NCBI GenBank assembly: GCA_963989385.1
Contig: OZ022510.1
Coordinates: 310,501-374,500 of the forward strand
DNA from: Ctena decussata
Lineage: Eukaryota > Mollusca > Bivalvia > Lucinida > Lucinidae
Direction: 5' to 3'
Length of the DNA: 64,000 bases
Positions 20,615-31,375 of the stretch are shown here, in pieces (positions within the stretch are counted from its first letter, which is position 1; each line of letters begins with the position of its first letter). A model generated the notes under the pieces. It was not told the DNA's origin. It did no database searches and saw nothing but the letters and a program-made list of their open reading frames with translations. A program made the position numbers and the translations under genes.

Positions 20615-20889
20615 AAAAAAGTAAAGGTTTCCCATAGCCTAATAGCCGTAGGGGCAGTGGGGGTTAGAGACCTACTGTATCTTGGGCACAGCTGATGAAA
20701 GGCGGAGCCCATCCCTCTCCTTTCGCTGCCTTATCCTTCCCTGATTCGAAAAAAGGTACCCATTTACTGCTAGGTTGACAGAGAGAGTTTTTCAGTCATC
20801 GTATGGCGACAGTGAGCCGCGAACTCACGACCTTACGGTGACTTTCTGCACAATAGCCAAGCCACTCTAACCACTCGACTACCGCGCCT
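20615..20889 (-). repeat. tRNA-derived SINE, near full length
   Basis: On the minus strand it begins GAGGCGCGGTAGTCGAGTGG, an A-box-like TAGTCGAGTGGTTAGAG. About 40 bp on is a B-box-like GGTCGTGAGTTCGCGGCTC, as in a RNA polymerase III tRNA promoter. The body (AGGCAGCGAAAGGAGAGGGA, CTACGGCTATTAGGCTATGG) recurs at 32.46 kb on the plus strand. No acceptor-stem pairing was found, so it is a SINE head rather than a functional tRNA. Confidence 0.78.
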
Positions 20890-21779
20890 CTACAAAACAA
20901 ACAATTACACAAATAAACTACAACCAAAACATCATCTTGGAAAGGTCGGACAAATATCACTGGATGGGTGTATTGATACGTCAGCTGATTTTAATGAGCT
21001 GTGGTAAATTGTGTACTTATTTTGCAATCTTTCGAACAATATCCATGTAATAGCCTGCCATTTTATTACGACTATTTAAAATTACTGTTGAAAATTATTT
21101 CTTTCAAACAAGCGACACCAGCCAGAAGGGAAAAATGAAATTCGGTTTTATTGCTCTTTTAATGATCAAGGTGACTGAAAAATAACAGTCGGGACAAGTA
21201 TTGCTGGTTGCAGCGCCCATTTGTACATGTATTTTAACGGACAACGTCATTCGCATTTCGCATTAGAAAACAGAAATGTTATTCTGTGAATTAGAACTGA
21301 AAATGTATGGGTTTTTCATGTATAAATGGTATCTGAAGAATCACCAGGAACTTTTGCACGCGATACAAGCTAGATTTGTAACCTAGAGCGTTATGGTTTG
21401 CAATTTCTATGAAGTTTAATGCCAACATGACTTACTGTACGTATTTCTGTCTTGATATTATTGTATGTTAACTGGCATACGTGCCGTGCCAGTGCCAAAC
21501 AGAGCTATTAAAATTGTATCAACAGTAATTTTGGAGCGATATGAATTACCCATATCGTAGACAGTCGTATATGGTTCTATAAACAACCAGGAAAAAGACA
21601 ATTTCTTGTGTAATTGCAGCTACAAGTCATTGACACTGCATTTCATTTCGGTATTTTTGTATGACTTTTTATTATCCTTTTCATATATTGCTATAGGTTT
21701 CTTGATTTACGGATCCCCACAGACTTTTTAATCATTTGGACTATTTTTATACTATTCAGTTTTTGAATTCACTGCCGAG
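20890..21779. other. Nothing recognised
   Basis: No supported feature. AATTGCAGCTACAAGTCATT near 21614 resembles 37326, a weak shared repeat. Confidence 0.4.
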
Positions 21780-21945
21780 TTTAAGTTAAGATATCACAGT
21801 ATACCCTTTTCTGGCTTTCGTCGCCAGATCACGCATGGTCACTGATGAGGCTTGAGTAGCCGAAACTTTAAAGTATGATCAACGTCCTTTCTTTGAATGT
21901 TTTCTCTGCTCTTGAAAGTACTCTTCAGGAGTTTAATGATGAAAG
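21780..21945 (+). mobile_element. Hammerhead-bearing head segment, diverged
   Basis: TTTTCTGGCTTTCGTCGCCAG precedes the ribozyme and ATGTTTTCTCTGCTCTTGAA follows it, as in the heads at 7.7 and 25.0 kb. This is the most diverged copy. Confidence 0.65.
21837..21880 (+). ncRNA. Type I hammerhead ribozyme, covarying copy
   Basis: CTGATGA is at 21842-21848, stem II GGCT-TGAGT-AGCC at 21849-21861, and GAAA at 21862-21865. Stem III is the self-complementary CTTTAAAG at 21866-21873. The cleavage triplet is GTA. Stem I pairs GGTCA (21837-21841) with TGATC (21876-21880). Stem III differs in sequence from CTACGTAG in the other copies but keeps its palindrome, and the variable N of CUGANGA is T instead of C. 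This pattern indicates selection on structure. Confidence 0.75.
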
Positions 21946-22204
21946 TTATTTAGTGGTTTGTTAGTTTCATGTAGGTTATTCGACTAAAAGCTTTTACAAG
22001 AAAACAAATCTCTTATCCCCTAACTATATATTGACTTTTCTAATCAGATCTGGGGAGTTTTGTAAGACAAAATAATACCTCTGTCCACCAGCAGCTTGGT
22101 TATGACTTAATTAGATGTGCCTAACTAACTTTAGTTATTTTTACTTGATATATCAATTAAGTTAAAATCGTATTTCTCAACGTAGAGCTGTGAATCAAAG
22201 ATTA

Positions 22205-22361
22205 ATAAATTTCCTAGCCTTCCCAAAAGCTATTTCAAGAAACAACCGAGATCACAGCTGGAGATGCCATGAACCACCAAATCCGACCTACCCAGATTAA
22301 GGCCTGTTCAGTGGGGTTAGTCGGGTACAATTTTCTAAGAACGTGTATTTAGCATGAAAAG
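22205..22361 (+). repeat. Interspersed repeat D, copy 1
   Basis: AAACAACCGAGATCACAGCT, GGAGATGCCATGAACCACCA, ATTAAGGCCTGTTCAGTGGG and GTGTATTTAGCATGAA are matched in reverse at 37.71-37.87 kb. Both copies end at the TTTAGCATGAA word. Here a MITE follows at once. Confidence 0.65.
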
Positions 22362-22566
22362 TAAGGGCGAGTCTGCACGACGACACATGTTGAATGACAC
22401 ATGTATCATGGTGTCATTTATTCCTACGACGATTTAATCTAAACGATGAGCCATGTTGCATGCAGTATATATGTGTCATGCAACACATGTTAAGGGTGTT
22501 TATACGGCGACACATGTAGTTTTGCACATGTGTTATTCAACATGCGCGGCCGTGTAAACCCACCTT
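22362..22566. mobile_element. Short MITE with TAAGGGYG...ACACATGT inverted ends
   Basis: The left end (TAAGGGCGAGTCTGCACGAC ... ACATGTTGAATGACACATGT) and the right end (complement TAAGGTGGGTTTACACGGCC ... GCATGTTGAATAACACATGT) are ~43-bp inverted copies. A third copy of the terminal motif (TTAAGGGTGTTTATACGGCG) lies inside at 22488. No coding capacity. Confidence 0.75.
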
Positions 22567-23029
22567 ATGAGTAGTCAGAGTAGAAAATTTATCGCAACTC
22601 TTGAATCATATAAACAGTGACGAATCAGAAATATTTTGTTACACAGACAAAGCTTCCTAAACAGACATGTGATCAGGTGCTCGCGGGCGAGTAGTTAGTT
22701 CCACCTTTATGGTGGTAATACACCCCTGGTGGATCGGGCCACAGACTTAATAACGGTCACGGCCTAAATATCACCTTTTGAGTTGGTCAGGTAGTCAGGA
22801 CTAAAATGTTGGTCTTCTTTCGCTCCAGCGTTTTAGTATTTTTCTTGCTCATTTTGTTTCATGTCAATATTAAATCCTGATTGATATGTTTGCTGAAGAG
22901 TTCTGAGATATTGCTGGAAGAGAAGTCCTTCACTCTGACTGAATAACTTGTTGATGAACCACAACAGAATCAAGGAAAATGGTAGTGCGCACGTAAATTT
23001 AATCTGAACCTCACCCCATTACATTTTTT

Positions 23030-23265
23030 GTCGGCTATCTATAGGTTTTTAACTTTTTTTTACATTATTTGGTGTAGCCTAGTGGCCATCTGCTGGGAAA
23101 GATCTAACCCTTTGACGGTTTGCTGGTCTCGTCTGGTTTAGGTCTATAATTTTGTTCTTTCCCATTGGAAGTTTAGGGCAGGATGTGGTAAGCGATTGTA
23201 GCAATTCTCGATTGTTGCATTTTCTTTTGCCATAGCATCTACTGGGGCCACTATAATTTAATATT
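23030..23265 (+). mobile_element. Fragment of retroelement 3' region
   Basis: GTGTAGCCTAGTGGCCATCT, GCTGGGAAAGATCTAACCCT, TTCCCATTGGAAGTTTAGGG and GCAGGATGTGGTAAGCGATT follow the family order. Confidence 0.6.
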
Positions 23266-23311
23266 TCATGTGAGTCCTTCTAGATATTTCAAAAGCAATA
23301 TTGACTTTATT

Positions 23312-23539
23312 TGAGTCGCGACAAGAAAAACCAACAAAGTGGTATTTGCGACCAGCTAAGACTGGGTATCCGGCCAGTCTGATCGGAGTGTTTGCTGTCC
23401 GCATGGAGCTAGCTTAAACCCTTCGCTACACTTTTAGCGTACAGTAAAAACTGTGGTCAGACTAGGCGGCTACCCAGGCTGATCTGAGTTTTCAATAGGC
23501 GCACATACCACTGTCTTGATTTTGTCGTGTCGCGGTTCG
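23312..23539. mobile_element. Palindromic MITE, copy 2
   Basis: It is bounded by TGAGTCGCGACAAGAAAAAC and TTTTGTCGTGTCGCGGTTCG, with the family interior (CGGCCAGTCTGATCGGAGTG). It has several point changes in the ends. Confidence 0.82.
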
Positions 23540-24344
23540 GTTGACATCAGGTCCTCAGAGAGTAAGGTGTTTTTCTTGCAGAACATAAAACTTATGTCAT
23601 ACCATGCGCTAGCGAATGATGACAATGATATCGCCGTTATGATACTATGGTACCAATATTCCTTTTGAACTTTGGTTGCTAGAAAAGAAAATAAGAATTA
23701 TTAGATGAGTTTAAAGATAAATACTTCGGATTTAAATGATGTAATTTACTGCTCAAAGTTATACTTTTTACAATGTACTAACCACAGCTGTCGAGACCTG
23801 AATGAGTACAAACGCATAAGACTAAAGAGAAATTGTTTTGAACGTCGCAGGATCTAATGAACTGATGCTGGAGTCGCTGCCGACTATGGAGTGGTTTAAA
23901 CTATTAAGATGTATATGGCTGCGTGAGGTATACTAAATTAAGACAAGTCGTCAACATGAAATGCACATTACATTAACACATTTAAAGCTCTCAAAGATGA
24001 GTGCATTTGTTGAAAACAAACTCGGCTTAAGTCGGTTAACTTCATATTAAAGGCAAGCCTGCAGACGAAATCAAACCAATTTAATTCCTTTTTACCAAGG
24101 TTTTTAGGACTTTGCCACATGCTTTATCGACTTACTTAAAACAGATCTATAGTTCGTGACGTTGATGCGTACCAAATACAAATAATTGGCCTGACAGTAA
24201 CACAAGCACGGTTCCGAATCATAAATTGTGCTTAGGTGGCATACTTCTATTATGTAACCAAGGTTCAAATTGTCAGTTATTCGGTATTGCGTAAAAATTA
24301 TTTAAAGATCAGGGACTTGAGAGCATTGAATGCACACAATATAA
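23540..24344. other. Nothing recognised
   Basis: Interval between two MITE copies without a supported feature. Confidence 0.4.
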
Positions 24345-24568
24345 ATGCGACGCAACACGACAAAACCAACAATTGAAAGTTGATTGTGCGTCCAACGAAG
24401 GCTCAGATCACCCTGGGTAGCCGCCCAGACTGATCAGAGTCTTTGCTGTCCACACGGAGCTAACTGAGACTGTTAGCTCCCCGTTGGGTTCACAGCAAAT
24501 ACTCTGCTCAGTCTAGGCGGTCGCTGAGCTCACATTCCACTTTGTTGGTTTTTCCATGTCGCGGCTCA
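24345..24568. mobile_element. Palindromic MITE, copy 3
   Basis: The left end is degraded (GCGACGCAACACGACAAAAC). The right end CATGTCGCGGCTCA is good, and interior words GCCCAGACTGATCAGAGTCT and CAGTCTAGGCGG are present. Confidence 0.8.
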
Positions 24569-24724
24569 AGTGAAGAACAGGAACAGCGACGACCACAAAA
24601 CTCAGCCCAGCAAAGACACAAATGCCACCTAAACACAATCTACTCTTCGGAAGCGTGCCTGTGCTACAAAGGACATAATATAAATGAGAATACAAAGGAA
24701 CCCATCATAAAATAAAATACTAGC

Positions 24725-24780
24725 AGAAGCCATTGTGAAATACAAAACAAAAAAAAAACAAAAAAAAACAAAAAAAAAAC
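24725..24780. repeat. A-rich simple repeat (AAAAAAAAAC)n
   Basis: Runs of 8-10 A separated by single C. Confidence 0.8.
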
Positions 24781-24859
24781 ATATATCACTTTTTAAGGTT
24801 TTAATTTTACCTATTTCCAAATTTAAACAACAAAGCAAAGTGGACAGCTAAACAGTTAA

Positions 24860-24957
24860 CTACACTTGTTAAACAAAAACAAACGGGACTTGCATCAGAA
24901 GTTCTTGCCTTGGAAAGATAGTAACTTAAACATAAGCTAATAGGGGCTTAAACCAGA
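24860..24957 (-). mobile_element. Fragment of retroelement 3' region, abutting a head
   Basis: CTTGCCTTGGAAAGATAGTA then TAGGGGCTTAAACC parallels the reversed 3' UTR near 13.02 kb (CCGCCTTGGAACGGTCAGTA then GGGGGACTTAAATC). It directly adjoins a plus-strand ribozyme head. Confidence 0.45.
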
Positions 24958-25080
24958 TATTGTCAGGGTCACTGACGATGCTTTATTAGCCGAAACTACG
25001 TAGTCTGGCCCACGTTCCTATTTCTGGATGTATTCTCTGCTCTTGAAGGAACTTTTTATGATTTTAATTATGTCCGCAGC
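24958..25080 (+). mobile_element. Hammerhead-bearing head segment
   Basis: It runs from CCAGATATTGTCAGGGTCAC through the ribozyme to TGTATTCTCTGCTCTTGAAG and TTTTTATGATTTTAATTATG, closely matching the 14.4-kb head. Confidence 0.72.
24966..25011 (+). ncRNA. Type I hammerhead ribozyme, one stem II mismatch
   Basis: CTGACGA is at 24972-24978, GAAA at 24992-24995, CTACGTAG at 24996-25003, and GTC at 25003-25005. Stem I is GGGTCA (24966-24971) with TGGCCC (25006-25011). The first stem II base is T instead of G, losing the pair nearest the core, which should weaken cleavage. Confidence 0.75.
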
Positions 25081-25084
25081 CTCG

Positions 25085-25594
25085 CTCTCCCTTCTGATGC
25101 TGTTCCGAAAATAGAAAAGTGATTGTTCTGCGTATTAAGACATTTTAGTAATAGGTTAAAGGAAAGTCTTCCTTAGCCTAGTAGCCAAAGATGTTAGCTA
25201 CTTCCGACCAATCAGACCTCATCAATGACACTGGATTTTTATGAGAGCCAGATGTTTTGTACAGTTTAGTTTAGATCACGAGCAGATTCCGCTTTTACAT
25301 TTTGTTGGTGTATTAGTTGCTTCTGCTAATGATCTGACTTCGCAAAACGTATTCAGTTTCTTTGAACAGTTACAATGCTGTACCATCTTTTCAGCTGAGG
25401 TCGTCATATTTTCTGATTCTTTATACCAAAGACTTTAATTGATACTCTGCTCTTTGTTTGAGCTTCTCATAGAAATGTAGAGCTTCGACAGATGTTAGTG
25501 AAATGTGAATAGGTTTTATATCATATATTTACACTCGTCGACAATTTCTTTAGATGAATCTGTACTGGGCTGACAATGTTTATACATCCATGAA
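25085..25594. other. Nothing recognised
   Basis: A 65-codon frame at 25241-25438 (+) has no recognisable domain. Confidence 0.4.
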
Positions 25595-25945
25595 AAACAC
25601 TCGTTCACACAACGTTACGCGTTAGCGACGTCACGGATATTTAAAGTAGTTGATTGGCCGACATAACGTTCGATATACGTTATGTCATAGTGGCGGCTGT
25701 TAAAGTCATAACCAAACAAGTTGATTTATAACTGTTATTCGTCCTTTCCTTGACGTTATATTTGTCAAAACTTCACGAATAAGTTACAAAATTGACGTAT
25801 GAACATAGTATAAATAAATTGCGTTTTTCGGAAGTTCATGGAAGTATGAGCGCAATGGGTTCCGTTCAAAGTTCACGTGGCACCCTTTGGGTGTCATTTA
25901 CTTTGCACGTAACCCCTGCGTTTATACTTCCAAGGAGATCCAAAA
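25595..25945 (-). mobile_element. Hairpin plus CRE-like-cluster element (copy at 25.8 kb)
   Basis: A long imperfect hairpin spans 25840-25931: GGAAGTATGAGCGCAATGGG pairs with the complement of its right arm ending ATACTTCC, with the loop at CACCCTTTGGGTG. To its left lie CpG-rich words (AACGTTACGCG, GCGACGTCACGG, ACGTTATGTC, TTGACGTT). The order, cluster then hairpin, equals the 38.7-39.05 kb element and is the reverse of the 30.7-31.2 kb element. Confidence 0.55.
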
Positions 25946-26194
25946 AATTACATTTATTTCTCAAGTGACTACGTCTGGGCCATAGTAGACTTCGGTACAT
26001 TTCGTTTAGTCATAATTGGCATGACAGTCTCTACCGGTTCGCAACAAACTGGTAAGTGCAAGGCTTTCTGTGTACTTGACTGGGATGCTGTTAGTAACAG
26101 AAGCTTATTTACTCCAATGTCACTGAGTATACTACAGTGTCACTGGTGAATGTTCATCTTGTTTTATCTTAGTATTTTATCCTGGTTTATGTGT

Positions 26195-26435
26195 TTGCTG
26201 GTTTGATCCATTGGTTGGTAGGCTGTCCTTCACACGGACCGGACTCCTTATACATTTAAGAGCCACACGAACATCCAAGGCGAGGGATATGCACGTAAAA
26301 TTGAGTAACGTATCTTAGTAATTTATTACTGACAGTTATTTTCCCTTTACCATTTAATGTTTAGGGCAGGATGTGGTAAGCTATTGTGTCGGTTCCTGAT
26401 CATTGCCTTCTTATCTATTCATAATGAACTGATTG
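26195..26435 (+). mobile_element. Fragment of retroelement 3' region
   Basis: CACACGGACCGGACTCC, AACATCCAAGGCGAGGG, GGCAGGATGTGGTAAGCTAT and GGTTCCTGATCATTGCCTTC match the family order. Confidence 0.55.
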
Positions 26436-26480
26436 TTTAAACTGTTGATATATCTGGTATATCAGGATGTTAAACACATA

Positions 26481-26720
26481 TGAGCCACAACAAGAGAAAA
26501 CAAACAAACTGTCATGTACGCCCAGTGAAGACTTTGATTAGCCTGGGCAGCGATCCAGTCTGACCAGAGTCTTTGCTTTGTGCTTAAAGGGTAGCGAAGG
26601 GTCTAAGCTAGCTCGATACGGGCAGCGAAGACTTTGATCAGACTGGGTGGATGCCCAGGCTGATCTGAGTCTTCGCTGGGCGCACATGCCACTTTGTTGT
26701 TTTTGCCGTGTCGCGGCTCA
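26481..26720. mobile_element. Palindromic MITE, copy 4
   Basis: TGAGCCACAACAAGAGAAAA faces TTTTTGCCGTGTCGCGGCTCA. The interior keeps AGCCTGGGCAGCGATCCAGT and its complement. It is flanked by TA on both sides. Confidence 0.87.
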
Positions 26721-28246
26721 TATATATAGATTTAATAACTACATTTCAATTTTGATATGTGTCCAATAGCTCCAATATCACTGAAAAAGTAAATACCAGT
26801 CAAGACATTCAGTTTTAGTCAAAAAAGATAAAATGTACTACGTTTACCGAATATAATTAGCTAAATTATTAGCAGTAAGAGCTTTGTACTTTTAGCATGA
26901 GACCGTTATGGATTATTTCAATCATATCTTAATGATAGCCAGGGCCGATGCATTGAACTTGTTGAAGTATGTAAATTACTGAACGGATAATATTCGAGGA
27001 CATTAATGATAGCTAATATAACATATCAAGTGTGTTGTGCGAAAGGTTCATCGTTTTCAGTCAACCCGCACGAAGTAAATATTTGTAAAACAGATACATG
27101 TACCCACTGGAAGGAAAGTGACTACAGCTGTTGTTTAACATTCTCGTGCTTCATCATAGCATAATATTGTTGTTTATATTTTCTGTTCCATTGGGAGCAT
27201 TGTCAGCATTCTGAAAAATTCAGTTCAGAGTTTTACTATTGTAAAGACCCTATGGTTAAAATTCATAAAAAAAAAACACTGTCCTTCATAAATTGTTACT
27301 TTTTGTGTGGCTTTTGCTGTAATATAAAAATTCTTTCAATAAACCATTATATTTTATTTCCCAAATAATCGTTTTTTACATTTTATTTTCGGTTAGAAAT
27401 ATCTGACCCATTTGATACTAATAGCCAAATATTTTAAATCCCGATTTCCAAAAATACCTAAATAAACACCATGAAAGTCTGAAATGTTCACATTATACCG
27501 ATGTCTACTTCAGAACAAGAACAGGTTACATTAGAATGGAAAGTTCCGTTTGTTCTGCACATTGATGCTAAATTCCAAGCTTTTTGTCAGGATTGCTAGA
27601 CATTTCTTAAATAATTATATCTGTTGGCACGGGTTGCCATGACAATCTTAAAGCTATTAAAGTTAAAACGTTTGCGCGTCAGACAGAAATTACATGTTGA
27701 ATATAAACGATCCAATTATACGGTTGACTTGACGCTTCAGCGCCGGGCCAAATGATACATACAAAACTGTCAACGGGACAACTGATGACCATGAATATAA
27801 TGCCGAGTACCAAGTATGTCATTGTAGATAATGGTTAGTAAGAAAATGCATCACATGCTATATAATTCGTCACATTCAAGGAGATACCCAACTATTATTG
27901 TTTAAATAGACAACCTGTAAGAATCACGCAATGGTATGATTAACAGACAGTATGCTTAATCGCCAAAAAACATATTTCGTTTTAAAAACATTAAGACAAT
28001 TTATACGTTTGTGAAGAGCGCACATAGCCATTGATTATCGAATGTTATTTTATTAGTAAAACCCGACAACTTGGTTTAATCAAATATTTAGGAACGATCA
28101 AGCTCTCAACTTTAGGGCTTTATTTCATCGAATTTTAATGATGGATTCACATTTAAATGCGATATATTACTAATGGGTTAGACGGAACAGCCATTTGTTT
28201 TTGAAACTGTATCAGAAGGAAGTGTTGCTGTCTGATTTATTTATTT
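26721..28246. other. Unique-looking interval, nothing recognised
   Basis: Apart from a weak resemblance of 27600-27720 to 18170-18290 and a short family-C-like word near 27150 (GTGCTTCATCATAGCATAAT), no feature is supported. Confidence 0.4.
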
Positions 28247-28479
28247 CAGCCGCGACACGAGAAAACCAACACAGTGGTTGTGCTCCAAGCACAGACTCAG
28301 GTCAGCCTTGACATTAGCCCAGTCTAATCAGAGTCTTCCCTAAGCGCTTAAAAGGTAGCTAAGCGTCTAAGCTACCTTCCCGCGCACAGCGAAGACTCTG
28401 TCTGATCTATCCGCCCAGTCTGATCTGAGTCTGCGCCGGGCGCACAACCACTTTGTTGGTTTTCTCGTGTCGCGGCTCA
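28247..28479. mobile_element. Palindromic MITE, copy 5
   Basis: AGCCGCGACACGAGAAAACC faces GGTTTTCTCGTGTCGCGGCT. The interior arms (CAGACTCAGGTCAGCCTTGA and AGTCTGATCTGAGTCTGCGC) pair imperfectly. The right end is a perfect family consensus. Confidence 0.88.
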
Positions 28480-30386
28480 TTTAATGTCATTTTTACAGAA
28501 ATTGTTGTGAATTTAAACAGCAATATAAACCCTGCTATTCGGCGTCTGATTATGGTCTGAACTGCTGCCAAAGTCTTTTTTATGGGGCGCTATGCATTAA
28601 TGGGAAATATAGAAAATTGGTACACAGAGCATTTTATGTTTTATTGTACTCTGTTTGTCTTTTGCTTATTATCAAATTGTTCTCTGTGTAAGACATGATT
28701 TTTTCTTTTCTCACAGATATACTCCCCGTTTTGTCGTTTAAATTTCTCCTTCCTTCTTCATTCATCCTTCGTTGTCCATCTTGGGTTGTGCTGTAGAAGT
28801 GTCTTCTTTTCTGAATATCTCCAACTGTATTATTGCTTACCATCTAGAGCTTGAAGCCTGAGGTTTCTTAGTTGATGATTAATTTTAATGTCCTTCACGA
28901 CTAAAATTTTAACTGAACTATAATTATCAGAAATATCACGTTTTAATTATCAAACTTCTGCCTCTGTCATGATTTTCGGTACTTTTATAACATTTACTGG
29001 AATGGACATAAATTTACCGACATAAGACGAACAAGTTTGCCATATTTAGTAATAATTTGTATGTTGTATTTGAGTACAGCCTTTAAAGTTGTTTTTTAAG
29101 ACAAAATACAGAATGCGCTGGGAGGAAATAATTACGGTGATTAATCTCTAGAGCTCTCTTATTTGAGGTGTATGAATACACTTCTATGTTCTAATCGCCA
29201 TTTATTCAAAGGGAGGCGATTTTTGTGACTGCCTGTTTGATTCTTTACAGCAAACCTTTCCAAAACAGGAGGGTACTCTTAAAGGAAAGACATTCACTCC
29301 CAGAATAACAAACTCGGTCTTCAAGAAGTTGGTTTTAATCTAGAAAAAAGAGACAAACCTGAAAATACCACTTGCTTCCCCTGAAGCAGTAATTGTTAAT
29401 GTTAAGTGGTTTTATTTTGACGCTTGTTTTAGTATTGTTTTCGACAATGTAATAACAGAGAATTATAAAACATAACAGAAGGGCAAAGGTTCGGGTGCAT
29501 AGAAAGGTTGTTCCGTGCTCTCTTATGTTTGACAGCGTCTATTATAATATTTTCAACAAGATCGACGAAGTACGAGCATATTAAATCCGTATGACGACAA
29601 TTACAATAACAGAGATGGAATCGGATCTTATTTACTTTTTTGGAAAGATTAATGTAATGAATTTTCTGTACTGTATAATGCGTGTAAGTACTGGTTGCTT
29701 TCATTTTATAAGAACAAGTCATATCATTAATGCATAATTGTCAAGTTAATGCCTTTTGGATATGCCTCCTTAAGTGTTACATACATTACCCTATAAGAAT
29801 GGAATGACGGTAGTTTGGATCTGATAATGTGTAAACCTTTGAAATTACAGAGAGAACATGGTGCATATAAAGTGACACAAGGAGGTCAGATAGTCAGAGG
29901 CAATATTGTCGTTTTATGCATATTCTATGAAAATCTTTCAAAACACATTTATTTGTACTAAAAAAGCTCTACTGTTGGATCAAAGTATCTCTGCTTATCT
30001 TACTTTTTTTCTTATTTCACTTTACGTTTTATTATCTTAGCGTGTCTTATCTTATAAAGCTGCACTAAAGCAACTACACAATGTTTCGCCTGCCAGTCGA
30101 AATATCAGTTTTCCTAGAAGTCTGACAACAGTGAAATTAAACCTGTCTTATGCCTTGTACTTCTCAATCAACCAAATTAGATTTTCTTACGAATGTACAC
30201 TAAGGTCTTTTTATGAAAGATTTAAAGACATACACGTGGCAGTTTTACCATGTTTAAAAAAGAGTGGTTCCTAAATGTAATTATAATGTATCTTATGTAC
30301 AGACACAACCTTCAGTTGAATTATATAATAAACATGAACTCCTTTGAGTTATTCCACAAACATACCAAAATTTGATTTTGAATACA
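28480..30386. other. Unique-looking interval, nothing recognised
   Basis: Short frames at 28634-28843 and 29429-29722 (both minus) have no domain. No repeat ends were found. Confidence 0.4.
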
Positions 30387-30608
30387 TGAGCCACAACACG
30401 AGAAAACTAACAAAGCGGCTGTGCACCCAGCGCAGACTCATGTCAGCGTGGACATCCGCCCAGACTGATTAGAGTCTTCGCTGTCCGCCTGGAGGTAGGT
30501 TAGTCCCTTAGCTACCCTTTAAGCGCTAAGCGAAAAGTCTCATCGGACTGGACGGATGCCCAGGCTGTTCTGAGTTTGCACTGGGTGCACAAAAACTTTG
30601 GCGGCTCA
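30387..30608. mobile_element. Palindromic MITE, copy 6 (right end deleted internally)
   Basis: TGAGCCACAACACGAGAAAA begins the copy. At the right, AAAACTTTG joins directly to GCGGCTCA, lacking the usual TTGGTTTTCTCGTGTC block, a small deletion inside the terminal repeat. Confidence 0.83.
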
Positions 30609-30715
30609 TTTGTAGATTTGCTGGTTTGAGCATGAGTAAGATTTGTTTCAGCAGTACTTTGAAACTTGTGTAAGTTGTTAAAGTTGAAAGTTGTGAAATT
30701 TATTATATAGAGGAT

Positions 30716-31375
30716 ATTTGACTTTTTCAGTGTAAGATCGATTTTTATTTCACCGAATGAACACCAAAAGCAGTATTTTCACGAGTGGCGAAGCCACGAG
30801 TGAAGATACCACTTTTGGTGTTCATGAGTGAAATAAAAATTCATCTTACAGTGAAAAAGTCAAATTTTCTATTTCTTTTATGCTTGAAAATCGCAATTAT
30901 TCTGTTTATTCAAGAGCGTCAGCCATCACGACTAAAACGCAACTTTTTTTCCTACCCGTTTTGCGTCAAATTTGATGCTTCCAGCGTGTTTATTGGGTAT
31001 GATATTGGTTGTAAACAGAGTTTGCAACTAAAAAATAGCTTCAAATATCATTTTGATAAACAGATCTCAAAAAATTTACCAAGAAAGAATTCCTACAGGA
31101 GACTTAGGCGGCCTGACGTCGCGTGCAGTAACAATGTTACGTTGGCGCTTTAAGTGACGTCATTAACGTCGTAATGACGTGCAAACATGCGTGACGTAAT
31201 TTGTGTCAAGCCAGATAAGATTTAGCCAATTAATCAACAAAAACCTTGAGGCTATTTCACAAAAATCCTATTTCTGAAACAGTGAAATCGAAAGTGACAA
31301 TTTCACTGTTTGAATTAGTGAGATTATCAGTTTCGATTTCACCGAGAAATCTCTATAATTCATTGAAAAGTATAA
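30716..31375 (+). mobile_element. Hairpin plus CRE-like-cluster element (copy at 30.8 kb)
   Basis: A ~150-bp near-perfect inverted repeat spans 30716-30865: ATTTGACTTTTTCAGTGTAA faces TTACAGTGAAAAAGTCAAAT, centred on GTGGC-GAA-GCCAC (30785-30797). About 290 bp right lies a dense cluster of CRE-like sites, including TGACGTCA at 31155-31162 and several ACGTCG/TGACGTG words to 31197. The right end has a second small hairpin, AAACAGTGAAAT/ATTTCACTGTTT (31277-31311). A 122-codon frame starting inside the hairpin has no domain and is not called. Confidence 0.7.

Noticed and set aside
30785..31153. 122-codon gene
   Set aside because: It begins inside the hairpin arm of the foldback element and shows no domain.
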